Below are positions 1-10,683 of a stretch of 64,000 nt of DNA, piece after piece. This DNA comes from Haematobia irritans. Taxonomy: Eukaryota > Arthropoda > Insecta > Diptera > Muscidae. The translations under genes were made by a program, and so were the position numbers. Where the stretch lies: contig NC_134398.1 of NCBI RefSeq assembly GCF_050003625.1, positions 28,923,211 to 28,987,210 on the forward strand, read 5' to 3'. The notes under the pieces were generated by a model. The model was not told where the DNA came from. It ran no database searches and saw only the letters and a program-made list of their open reading frames with translations. How positions within the stretch are numbered: position 1 is the first letter of the stretch; every line of letters begins with the position of its first letter.

Positions 1-1885
1 TCAAGTTGAGAAATTGTTGAGAAAATCGCGTTCTCAACAAAAAACAGACATTACCCTCAACAGTAAAATTCAACACAATAGCAATAATCTCTCAATTGTA
101 ATCCTCAAATTGAAATGCATTGCTACTCAATAATTTCTCAAACAGTTTTCAATGTGAGACAAATTAAAAATTAATATTGCTGCGAATATTTTCTAACCAC
201 AATTTGCATGAAAGTCAATCCCAGTTCTTACTGAAAGTCAATACTAAATTTCTAATGATTTTGTACATTTTATTAATTTTTTTCGTGAAAAATATAATAA
301 TATTAAAAATAACATTAACAATATATAAAAATAATAATATCAAAACATAATTATCTTATTAAAGGTATTAATAACTAAAACTATCAATACAACTTTAAAT
401 AACTTAAACATTTTTCATGTATAATTTCCCCCATAATGTTGGTGTCACATAACTATTAATTAATTAATTATTAATTAATATGCTGACAATTTCAAATAAT
501 TACTATCGAGGAACTTGCTGGCCTGCGTGTTAGAATAGATTCCATCAAGAGGAATTCACAAAATATCAAACTGATGACGGAATGTAAATAGATGTAATGC
601 ACATTTTCATCCAGAAGTTCTTGATTTAGGAACTGTTGCACTTTGTTTTAATTGGTTGCACTTTGCAAGTTTTCTGGAATCGTTTCTTTGTTGTTTCCTT
701 CATCATTTTTTCACCGGTCAACATCTTCCAAGAATATAACATCCAATGATTTTAGTTTTCTGCAAAACAATCGAGTTTTGTGATTTCCATTACGTTTTCA
801 TTTCACTTTTTATTTTGACTTACCAATTATAATTACCGTTTTGGATTAATTTCAGTTTTATGTCAATAAAAATAACTGACCACGTACTTCGTGGCACAAA
901 ATGTATTGAAAACCACAAAATTCCTCAAGAACGTTGGTGTCACAAAATTGTTGTAAAACTCATTAAAATTCGGGAAATTAGCAAGGAACTTGATGACTAG
1001 AGAGTTAGAATAAATTTCCAGCAATTTCAATTCACAAAATATCAAATTAAACCGATGATGCGATGTAAATTAAACTATAGGCGTGATGCGTATTATCACC
1101 CAGTAGTTGATATGGAAAAGCATAAATACCAAGTTTAATTCATTGTACTTTGATTTATGGAAACTTTCTCTTTTCGATAAGCCACCATCATTTTTCATTG
1201 GTCAACCTCTTAATGTTTCCAAGAATGCAGCATCCAAATATTTTAGTTTTCTGCAATGAGATTTAAATTTAGTGACTTCTCTAAAGTTTTGATTTAATTT
1301 TTCATATTGACTTACCAATTATTATAAACTATTTGAAGCAGTTCCAGTTACTTGTCCAACATTTTTTCATCGGTCAGCTTTTTAATGTTTTAAAGAACGT
1401 AGAATCCATAATTTTAGTTTTCGGCAAAGAGATATAATTTAGTGTCTTCCTTAAAGTTTCATATCATTTTTTTATTTTCACTTACGTATTATTAGAAACT
1501 ATTGGGAGTAAATTCAGTTTTTTGTCTAAAATGTTTTTTATTTCTTTCAATTGACCACGAACTTCGTTGCACAAACAAGTATTGAAAACCACATGGTTTT
1601 TTCGTTGCATTTTAGGGTAGTGTTTTGTCAAAGTTTTCTCATATTATCTTCAACCCCTTTTCAAAGATTTCGTCAACATTTTGGCAAATTGGAAGTAATT
1701 CGCAAACAATTTGAAGATGTATTGAATATGAGCTGTTTCAAGTCAAGCTGAATTTATGTTGATAATTATAGTTACCCTCAAACTGAAAAGTTGTTGCATT
1801 TGAAAAACGCTCATCCTGTGTTTATTGGGTAATGTCTGTTTTTTGTTGAGAAAGTGTTTTCTCAACTTGAATATTACCCTAATCC
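1..1885. mobile_element. Non-autonomous TIR element with internal repeats (left end at window edge)
   Basis: The first ~56 bases and bases ~1827-1882 are inverted copies of each other: both carry TCAAGTTGAGAAA-type sequence, then TTCTCAACAAAAAACAGACA and ATTACCC. No open reading frame of note lies between. The interior contains diverged direct repeats: a CATCATTTTTCA..GGTCAAC block recurs near 700, 1186 and 1361, and a GACCACGNACTTCG..GCACAAA..GTATTGAAAACCACA block recurs at 878 and 1552. This looks like a DNA transposon derivative whose interior was duplicated. The left terminus may extend past base 1, so its target duplication cannot be checked. The superfamily is not recognised. Confidence 0.6.
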
Positions 1886-2155
1886 TTTGAAAAAATGTTT
1901 GAAAAATTGTTGAACTTTAGCATATTCCAAACGTTTGTGTTTATTGGGATGTAAAGCGCCACCAATTATAAATTAATTCACAATAGTCTCACATAAGACG
2001 ATGTTTACACGATGATTTCAGTCCCACTTGGTTTGTTGGTATATAGCTAGCAGATGATTCGTACACGTGCTGGTTGTTTACATTCTGTTAGTGACTTCCA
2101 TTAATTTAAAACAATATCTGTGGTCCTCAAAATTTTTTGAATATAATATGACAAT
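1886..2155 (+). promoter_or_regulatory. 5' flank and probable promoter of Nol10
   Basis: About 270 bases between the end of the upstream repeat element and the Nol10 start codon. The stretch is less repetitive than its surroundings and must hold the promoter and 5' UTR if transcription starts locally. No convincing TATA box is seen; a run around 2066-2160 (GTGCTGG..GTTTACATTCTGTTAGTGACTTCC) is typical housekeeping-type leader sequence. Inferred from position only. Confidence 0.3.
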
Positions 2156-4572
2156 ATGTTTGTCAATGAAGTAAACGATGTGAAAATCTACAATTTAAGT
2201 GCTGGAAAATCGGTACCAGAAGTAAGTTTAATGCTACCATTACCGATAATCGTGATACTTATAAATATGTTCTTCTCTGTAGTGGCTTACCGATCGCCGG
2301 AAAAAATCCCAACTTATGAAAAAGGTGGATTCTCGCCGCCAAATAGAACTGATACAGGATTTTGATATGCCAGGTGTTTGTACTTCAATACGAATGTCTC
2401 CTGATATGCAATACATTTTGGCCACTGGAACCTACAAACCACGCGTAAAATGCTTTGAAGTTAACAATTTGTCCATAAAGTTTGAACGGTGTTTTGATTC
2501 TGAAGTTACAACATTTGAGGTGATTAGCGATGACTATAGCAAAATGGTTTTTCTACAATGTGATCGTTATGTGGAAATACATGCAGCACATGGACGACAC
2601 TATCGTTTACGTATTCCCAGATTTGGACGAGATATGAAGTATCATAAACCATCATGTGATTTATTCATAGTGGGGACCTCAAAGGTTTGTGTTTAAATAT
2701 TAAAAGACGCAAGGAATTAATGTCTATGGTTTTGTTTTTAGGAAATCTATCGTTTGAATTTGGAACGTGGTCAATTTTTACAACCTTATGAGTCTGAAGC
2801 TTCAACCCTTAATGGCTGTGAAATTAGCAGCGAACATGGTTTACTAATGGTTGGCTCAAAAGAGGGTACAGTTGAAGCATGGGATCCAAGATCGAAGACA
2901 AAATGTTCCACTTTAGATGTGGCCATAAAATTAGCTGGTGCAAAGGAATTTCCCTCAGTTTCAGCCTTGAAATTCAAGGATGGTCTTCATTTGGGTGTAG
3001 GAACAAATTCAGGCCATGTTTTACTCTATGATATACGTTCAAAAGAACCGCTATTGATTAAAGATCATTTGAATAGAAAACCCATTAAGCGTTTGGCCTT
3101 TAATAGTAATCATAATGCTGTATATTCCTTGGATGAAGCAATGCTCAAGTTGTGGGATGAACAAACTGTAAGTTTAAGTTATGGACTATTAAATTTGTTT
3201 CATTTGTTGATTGTGCATGGTGTCTATTTTAGGGTAAACAAATAGCTTATATAGAGTCGACATCGTCTTTCAATGACTTCTGCAGTATACCAGATACAGG
3301 CATGATGTTTTTGGCTCAAGAAGATGTCAAAATGTTGACATTCTATGTACCTGCAATGGGTCCTGCACCCAGATGGTGTTCATTCTTGGATAATTTGACG
3401 GAAGAAATTGAATCCGAAGTCGTGGAGAACATGTATGATGATTATCAATTTGTTACCCAGAAAGAATTGGAAGAGTTGGGCTTGGAACATTTAATAGGCA
3501 GCAATTTGCTGAAAGCCTACATGCATGGGTAAGTTGAAGTCAAAAGTATTTTCATATTATACCATATAGGCAATTATTAATAATTGTTTTTTTTCTCTCT
3601 CGCAGGTACTTTATTGATGCTCGCTTGTATAATAAGGCCAAGACCATTGTGGATCCCTTCGCTTTTGATCGTTTCCGCAAAGAGAAAATTCGCCAAGAAA
3701 TCGAAAGTGAACGTAAGCCTCGCTTACAACTTAACACTAAACTTCCCAAAGTTAATCAGGAATTGGCTCTTAAAATTATTGATGAACAGAGTAATCCTAC
3801 AGCTAAACAGGCAAGCAAACAAGTACCCAATCTTTTGGAGGATAATCGTTTCAAGGCTATGTTCGAAAACACCGATTTCAATATTGACAAAAATGCCGAA
3901 GAGTATAAACTTTTGGCTCCAGTACTCAATCGTTTAGAGAAATCCAAACTAAAAGAAATTAAGAAACGTATAGAGGTTGCACGAGTGAATGAATTGCATG
4001 AAGATGAAAACAATCCCCACCAGGAAAGTGACAATGATGAGGACTTATTTGGTCTAGAGAAGAGTGATGATGACGAAGGAAAAGATTCATCCGAAGCTGA
4101 ATCATCTGATGATGAAAATGCCAAGGAGTTTGCTAAGGAAATGAAAAAGGCCTACAAGCAAGTGAAAAAACAAAGGCAAGAAGATCTAGAAGAAATGGAC
4201 AATGAAGAAGGGGAGCAAACAAAACCAATTAACAATAAAAATAATCGTTTTATATCACACAAAACAAATGGCGAAAAACCAAAGGAATTTAAAATGTATT
4301 CCTTACAATCCACAGCTGAAATGAGTTCTGTAAGGCGAGGCGTTATGAAAGTAAGCCTACAAGATCGTGTATCGAAAGTTGAAGAGACTAATTCTAAAGT
4401 TCAGACAATTGGACGTTCACTGGGTAATCGCCAGATGACATTCGAAATGAAAAAACCTCCTTCGAAAGAAATGCGAAAACGTGAACAACAAATGAAACAA
4501 CATCGGGAGGAACGCAAAAAGATTATAAGACCCATAAAGTCACTGAAATTGAAGAAAGTTAATTTTAAGTAG
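2156..4572 (+). CDS. Nol10: Nucleolar protein 10 (Nol10/Enp2 family), WD40 ribosome-biogenesis factor
   Basis: Five exons: 2156-2221, 2283-2684, 2742-3167, 3233-3528, 3606-4572, all with GT-AG junctions and consistent phases (the exon 4/5 junction splits a Gly codon), giving about 718 residues; the human protein is about 690. The N-terminal half is the WD40 propeller; family hallmarks are seen: FERCFDSEVTTFE, SDDYSKMVFL, FGRDMKYH, PSCDLFIVGTSKEIYRLNLE and VEAWDPR. A NUC153 motif (RFKAMFENTDFNID) lies near residues 475-500, followed by an acidic D/E/S stretch and a Lys-rich C-terminus. The family acts in the nucleolus in 18S pre-rRNA processing of the small subunit (Enp2 in yeast). The start codon opens a short 22-residue exon ending KSVPE, and the next exon opens WLTDRRKKS, matching the family. 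Introns are all short (57-77 bp) and free of repeats, unlike the other long genes here. A polyadenylation signal lies at 4646. Confidence 0.96.
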
Positions 4573-4645
4573 TAGGCATTATTATTCTGTAGAAAATCTA
4601 CATATATCGTAGTACATAATAGTTTTTGTTTATTTTTATAAGAAA

Positions 4646-4651
4646 AATAAA
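4646..4651 (+). terminator. Polyadenylation signal of Nol10
   Basis: AATAAA about 75 bases after the Nol10 stop codon, in a short T- and A-rich 3' UTR. Canonical hexamer and spacing; the cleavage site itself is not determined. Confidence 0.6.
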
Positions 4652-5003
4652 GTTAATATGAAATGACATTGTAATAATGTCTAAAGAAAATATTGAAAAT
4701 AATATCGCTCTACAAATATTGCCTATGATAGGATTTGGTTGACATTGACTCGTAGACATTTTCAATAGTTTTCCATAGGTCTACAGAAAACGATTATTGG
4801 TAATTTTGTTTTAACGTGAGCAGAATACCTGCCAAAACATTCCGTAGTTTGCGGAAAATAACTGCCGTTTACAGAATTATTATTTTTTACTAAAAAAATC
4901 GCAATAGCAGATTGATCAACTATAATATTTAAAATAGCCAATTTTAATTACACAGAAAAAATTTTCACACAAATTTTTCCAATTAAAAACTTAATTGAGT
5001 TTT

Positions 5004-6217
5004 AAACAAGTAAGGAAAGTCTAAAGTCGGGCGGGGCCGACTATATTATACTCTGCACCACTTTGTAGATCTAAATTTTCGATACCATATCACATCCGTC
5101 AAATGTGTTGGGTGCTATATATAAAGGTTTGTCCCAAATACATACATTTAAATATCACTCGATTTGGACAGAATTTGATCGACTTTTACAAAATCTATAG
5201 ACTCAAAATTTATGTTGGCTAATGCACTAGGGTGGAACACAATTTTAGTAAAAAAAAAAAATTGGGAAACATTTAAATCTGAAGCAATTTTAAGGAAACT
5301 TTGCAAAAGCTTTTTTATGATTTATCGCTCGATATATATGTATTAGAAGTTTAGGAAAATTAGAGTAATTTTTACAACTTTTCGACTAAGCAGTGGCGAT
5401 TTTACAAGGAAAATGTTGGTATTTTGACCATTTTTGTCGAAATCAGAAAAACATATATATGGGAGCTATATCTAAATCTGAACCGATTTCAATCACACAT
5501 GACTATATTACTAATTGTACTCCTAGTGCAAAATTTCAACCAAATTGGGCGAAAACTCTGGCTTTTAGGACCATATTAGTCCATATCGGGCGAAAGATAT
5601 ATATGGGAGCTATATCTAAATCTGAACCGATTTCAATCAAATTTTGCACACTTGACTATACTACTAATTGTACTCCTTGTGCAAAATTTCAACCATATTC
5701 GGCCAAAAATCTGGCTTCTGGGGCCATATAAGTCCATATCGGGCGAAAGATATATATGGGAGCTATATCTAAATCTGAACCGATTTCAATCAAATTTTGC
5801 ACACTTGACTATACGACTAAGTGTTATGTTTGTACAAAATTTCAAACAAATCGGTATAAAACTCTGGCTGCTGGGTCCATATTAGTGCATATCGGGCGAA
5901 AGATATATATGGGAGCTATATCTAAATCTGAACCGATTTCTTCCAAAATCAATAGGGTTCTATTCTGACCCAAATTATGAACATGTGCCAAATTTGAAGG
6001 CGATTGGACTTAAATTGCGACCTAGACTTTGATCACAAAAATGTGTTCACAGACAGACGGACGGACGGACAGACGGACATGGTTATATCGACTCAGGGAC
6101 CCACCCTGAGCATTATTGCCAAAGACACCATGTGTCTGTCTCGTCTCCTTCTGGCTGTTACAAACATATGCACTAACTTATAATACCCTGTTCCACAGTG
6201 TGGCGCAGGGTATAAAA
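5004..6217 (+). mobile_element. mini-me/DINE-like element, subfamily A, copy 1
   Basis: Starts AAACAAGTAAGGAAAG, followed by a hairpin (GTCGG-GCGGGG-CCGAC) and TATACTCTGCACCAC. The middle has tandem modules of ~153 bp each containing GGGAGCTATATCTAAATCTG (starting at 5461, 5604, 5758, 5911). Then comes a GACA/GACGGACG microsatellite (6050-6080), TCGACTCAGG, and the end GTGTGGCGCAGGGTATAAAA, which is complementary to the start. This architecture (central tandem repeats, GTCY proto-microsatellite) is that described for dipteran mini-me and DINE-1/DINE-TR1 elements. Open frames inside simply follow the module period. Assignment to that superfamily is from memory of its structure, not a search. 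Confidence 0.75.
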
Positions 6218-6755
6218 ATATTCATTTAAAAATTTAATTGATTCAACAAATTTTTTAATTGAAAGAAAAATTAATAGTATCAATATTATAAAACCTTTGT
6301 AGTTAGTACCCTACATTCTGTCATTATTTATATTCATAATTTATTATGGTTATAAATATTATTGGATCAATTAATTTTTTTTTAATTGATTAGTATAGTA
6401 TAATTAATATAGTATAGTAATTTGGTGATTGAACACAAAAAAATATTTTTTTGTGTGTATGCTGAATCGCTGAACCAATTTTAGACAAAAACTGCTGAAA
6501 GAAACAGTTTACTGCTATTACAAATTTTTTTGTAGAAATATAAGAGGTACACAGGAAACTTTGTTGTGGTTGAAAAGCTACACAATCTTGTCTAATGCCT
6601 CTCTGGAAGCTTTGAGAAATTATTCTCAAAATATGTGCCACACTATTGGTTGTTAGAGTAGGAGAAATTTTCAAATAAAGGATATGATAGAGGGTAAACA
6701 TAAAAAGTTTATATAACATTGCTCTTTAAATTCAATATTGATTTCTTCTAAAAGT
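6218..6755. other. AT-rich intergenic DNA
   Basis: About 540 bases with no convincing gene. The first 150 bases and the ~90 bases left of the preceding element (4920-5003) share an A/T-rich TTAATTGATTC/AATTGAATT style also seen near 16100 and 59000, suggesting an older degraded repeat into which the mini-me-like element inserted. Confidence 0.4.
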
Positions 6756-7170
6756 CGATGGTGTACAATAGATAGGGTCACGAAAAAAAGTTGATGCGGT
6801 CACCCCCCAGTTTTGTAGCATATTCGAAGACAATTTCAGAACACCAAAACTTTTTTTTTCCGTGCACCCTACGACCTCCCGAAATACAATTTATTGTGAT
6901 GTGTCGTCATTTGAAGTCCGATCGAAAAGAAACGCATATCGTTGTTCGTGGTTGATCAGGGGCTATATTTCGTGCATTGGTCATTTTTGACTCCGACATC
7001 AAATTTGATTTTTAATTTTTTTAATTCGCTTCGTATACCCCTATGGTGCTCATTTCTGATAACCATTATAAAGATCTTAACAAAATATGAAACTTTTGCT
7101 TTTGGAGTATTTACTTATATTCATAAACAAAAAAGTTACAGAGATTTTAAAAAGTCAATGGGTCACCCTA
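6756..7170 (+). repeat. 410-bp repeat, left copy of an inverted pair
   Basis: Runs from GATGGTGTACAATAGATAGG to AAAAAGTCAATGGGTCAC. It is matched almost base for base, in reverse orientation, by 9718-10142. The unit itself begins near AGGGTCACG and ends near GGGTCACCCT, so it could be a MITE with short imperfect ends. No credible protein is encoded. Confidence 0.8.
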
Positions 7171-7214
7171 CACACCACCAAATAGTTTTTGCTGTGTTGT
7201 CATGATGTCCGATC

Positions 7215-7709
7215 GAGGTGTGCGCGTGACACGAGACTGTCGTGACACGCGTGATTCACGCGTGAATCACGTGACTCGTGAACAAAATCTGAAGAAACTT
7301 TCGTGAATGGGACTAAAAATAATATGTCGTGCGTGAGCGTGCGTGAGAAATAAAATCGGTTCGTGAATGTGCGTGAATAAAATTTCTGCAAAATCACGCT
7401 CACGAAAAAATTAAGATTTAATTCTTTCTGATATGATAACTGAATTCTATTTAGCTGTCGAACTATATCCTATTTATTAATTTAGTTACCTTTCCTCTTT
7501 CCCGGTTGGAAAATGTCGTGAATCATGCGTGAGCGTGAGTCTTTAAAAGTAGTTCGTGCGTGAGCGTGCGTGAGTACCGGTTTACATTTCGTGAACGTGC
7601 GTGAGTGTGAGTGGCTACCAAACATATCGTGCGTGAGCGTGCGTGAACAAACATTTTGCTTCGTGAATGTGCGTGAGTGTGAATGAAATTTCACTCACGC
7701 GCACACCTC
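7215..7709. mobile_element. 495-bp MITE built of GTGCGTGA sub-repeats
   Basis: A perfect 15-bp terminal inverted repeat (GAGGTGTGCGCGTGA at 7215-7229 and its complement at 7695-7709) encloses an unusually G+C- and CpG-rich stretch in which CGTGCGTGAGCGTGCGTGA and TTCGTGAATGTGCGTGA recur at 7200s-7300s and 7500-7690. Dense subterminal copies of a short motif are typical of hAT-like non-autonomous elements, but no 8-bp target duplication is evident. Reading frames through it are artefacts of the repeats. Confidence 0.7.
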
Positions 7710-7937
7710 TAATATGCACATCTTTATACACATCTACGAAATCAATTTATAAGGCATTTAGAACACAAAACCTGTTTACAGTGCTGCCGCTACTACTTCA
7801 ATCGAAGTATTTTGCTTCATTTTCATAAAATTTACTTCGTCAATCCTTCTTCCAAAAATCTGCTTCACTTTTTGTTCTGCTTCAAACTTTTAAAATTTTC
7901 CCCATATTACCTAATAGCTTTTCCTATTCCTTTAATT

Positions 7938-8412
7938 ACGATGAACATAGCGGTTTTAATCATTGAATTATTAACCGATGTGGACCAATTTTTGCATAGT
8001 TGTTAGAGACTATATACTTACACCATGTACCAAATTTCAGCCGGATCGGATGAAATTTGCTTCTCTTAGATTCTCCGAATGCCAAATCTGAGGATCGGTT
8101 TATATGGGGGCTATATATAATTATGGACCGATGTGGACCAATTTTTGCATGGTTGTTAGAGATCATATGCTGAAACCATGTACCAAATTTCAGCTGGATC
8201 GGATGAAACTTGCTTCTCTTAGAGTCCCCGTTTATATAGGGCTATACGTAAAAGTGGACTGATATGGCCCATTTGCAATACCATCCGACCTACATCAATA
8301 ACAACTACTTGTGCCCAGTGTTGCCAACTCCCCAAGGCCAAAAAGCACCAAAAATATATTATAAATTCTAACATACCACCTTCCATCACAAAATCGAAAA
8401 TTAAACGCTCTA

Positions 8413-8451
<39 letters not shown>

Positions 8452-9433
8452 TCCGAACATGTATTACTTTTGTGAATTGAATTTTAAGAAGTTATCGTGG
8501 GTATTAAGATCGAGTTTAGCTGCTAAAATTACCATTTTTCATAATTACTTTTCTTAAGTAATTCATTTTAAGGAATACAAACTTTGTGAAAATTTGCTTT
8601 TGGCTATTCCCCATCAAGTTCTAATAAAATTTGCAGCAAATATGCAAAATTTTATGCCTTGTTTACTGATATAGTTTTCACATTAGCGGCAAAACTCGAA
8701 CTTAGTACTCACCATTATGAACCGCTATACAAGTATACACTTTGATCAGTTTTAATGCTTTCGTCCAATTCATTTTGATCAGTGATGTTTTTCAACTTTC
8801 AAAATATTAATATATGGAAGGAGTCTATTGCTTATTTCAGTTGTGCGTGCTTTTCTGAATCTAATACAAACGTTTTTAATGACATCTTTACCAAATTCAA
8901 AAATTCGACATTCATCGCTCGACTTTCCTACAGAATACCCTAAATAACAATATTAATTAAATAATAATCAATACCAACTTCATAACAATCAAATTCTATA
9001 TTTGGCAATAAATTTGAGTTTTTTCGGCTCTTGAAAGTCTAATCAAAATTTTTGTATCAATTAAACTAATACTGTTCAAAATAAAAAAAGCACCAAAAGC
9101 ACTAAATGAAAATGCCAGAAAGCACCAAGTTGGTGCTTTTTTTGAAAAGGCACCAAAAAGGCAATTTGGTGCTTTTTAGAAATCAAAAAGCACTAAATTT
9201 GGTGCTAAAAGCACCAAATTGGCAACACTGCTTGTGCCAAGTTTCAAGTCGAGAGCTTCTTTCGTTCGGAAGTTAGCGTGATTTCAACAGACGGACGGAC
9301 ATGCTCAGATCGACTCAGAATTTCACCACGACACATAATATATACTTTATGGGGTCTAAGAGCAATATTTCGATGTGTTACAAACGGAATGACAAAGTTA
9401 ATATACCCCCATCCTATGGTGGAGGGTATAATA
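7938..9433 (+). mobile_element. mini-me/DINE-like element, subfamily B, 5'-truncated, interrupted
   Basis: Two subfamily-B modules (ACCGATGTGGACCAATTTTT..GGATCGGATGAAATTTGC) at 7975-8240 lead into the 3' end: TTCAACAGACGGACGGACATG at ~9278-9302, GATCGACTCAGAATTTC, and the terminal TATGGTGGAGGGTATA at ~9415-9431. The 5' hairpin part is missing. A 915-bp insertion (8316-9230) splits the element at ACTTGTGCC. A full relative is at 37911. Confidence 0.75.
8316..9230. mobile_element. Non-autonomous hAT-type element, 915 bp, with 8-bp target duplication
   Basis: Ends CAGTGTTGCCAA and TTGGCAACACTG are perfect inverted repeats. Directly outside both ends is CTTGTGCC (8308-8315 and 9231-9238), and removing the insert restores the host element sequence ACTTGTGCCAAGTTTCAAG exactly as in the copy at ~39212. 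An 8-bp duplication with CAGTG termini is the hAT signature. Subterminal copies of GGTGCTTTTT and AAAAAGCACC are frequent at both ends. A run of about 35 A (8415-8449) lies inside. No transposase is encoded. Confidence 0.88.
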
Positions 9434-9717
9434 AAATTAATTCTATTGTTTTGTTTTCAAAAATGTATGCTACTTCAATTTTATTCAATCTACTCCACTT
9501 CTTTCCAAAATCTACTTCACTCAATTTTTCACTAGCGGCAGCACTGCTGTTTATCTGTAAATTTCTAACGGTACCTTTGTATACATACTCGTTGTTTGCC
9601 ACGGCATTTTCTGCGTTATGCAAAGTGCATGTGTTTTTGCTAGAACAATTTGAGAGCCTACTGTTTTAAGATTTAACAATCACTTTCGTTACATGATATT
9701 TTTAGTCTGTCCATATT
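9434..9717. other. Short intergenic stretch
   Basis: About 280 bases. It begins with TACTTC-rich sequence resembling 7790-7900 (CTTCAATTTTATTC.. / CTTCATTTTCATAAAATTTACTTC), so the DNA on both sides of the subfamily-B element is probably one older sequence that the element interrupted. No gene seen. Confidence 0.35.
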
Positions 9718-10142
9718 TTCGTGACCTATTGACTTTTTAAAATCTCTGTAACTTTTTTGTTTATGAATATAAGTAAATACTTTAAAAGTAAAAGTTTCAT
9801 ATTTTGTTAAGATCTTTATAATGGTTATCAGAAATGGGCATCGTAGGGGTATACGAAGCGAAATAAAAAAATTAAAAATGAAATTTGACGTCGGAGTCAA
9901 AAATGACCAATGCACGAAATATAGCCCCTGATCAATCACGAACAACGATATGCGTTTCTTTTCGATCGGACTTCAAATGATGACACAGCACAATAAATTG
10001 TATTTCGGGGGGTCGTAGGGTGCACGGAAAAAAAAAAGTTTTGGTGTTCTGAAATTGTCTTCGAATAGGCTACAAAACTGGGGGTGACCGCATCAACTTT
10101 TTTTTCCTTTAGGCCGTGACCCTATCTAGTGTACAAACCATC
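9718..10142 (-). repeat. 410-bp repeat, right copy of the inverted pair
   Basis: Reverse complement of 6756-7170 with only scattered substitutions; same boundary motifs (AGGGTCACG at the outer end, TCAATAGGTCAC at the inner end). The two arms enclose about 2.5 kb holding the GTGCGTGA MITE and the subfamily-B element. Confidence 0.8.
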
Positions 10143-10591
10143 AAAACTTGATTAGTCGAATTAAAAAACAATAATAACAATAATAAAAATAAACCGATTA
10201 GACCAATTTGAGGAAATCCCAAAAGTCTGAACACAATCGCTTTGAAAATTTGCTGAATAATAGTATTTTGCTTTTCGTATATGATTACGAAAATCATGTT
10301 CAGAAACAATATTAAAAAAATCATTAATCAAATTTTCAAATATAAATTAATTTTCTTTTAATAACAATAAACTGCAGTACACCTAAAAAAAAATGTTGTG
10401 CCATTGAGATCATACTTTCCATGCTGGTGTTATGATATATAAAATTTTAATTTGATGAGTAAAAATTAACATTTTGGTTTTATCGTTATAGAGTTTTACG
10501 TTATAGTTATTCTACAACGATTTATTTTGTTGTTGTTTCGCAACATTTGCATATTCATTCAAAAGAGCTCTCACATCTAGAAAACCTTTTT
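10143..10591. other. AT-rich intergenic DNA
   Basis: About 450 bases with simple ATA/AAT runs near 10160-10190 and nothing recognisable as a gene. Confidence 0.4.
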
Positions 10592-10683
10592 ATTGTACCC
10601 TGCGCCACACTGTGGATTAGGGTGTTATAAGTTAGTGAATATGCTTACAACACCCGCCCAGAAGGAGATGAGATAGACACATG

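Noticed and set aside
3756..4124. Minus-strand Ser-rich frame opposite Nol10
   Set aside because: Shadow of the acidic C-terminal region of Nol10 on the other strand.
5393..5968. Plus-strand frames reading MGAISKSEPIS... as a repeat protein
   Set aside because: They follow the ~153-bp module of a mini-me-like element; frames shift between modules and copies.
7200..7694. Minus-strand His/Ser/Arg-rich frames
   Set aside because: Produced by the CGTGAG/GTGCGTGA sub-repeats of the 495-bp MITE; no family motif.
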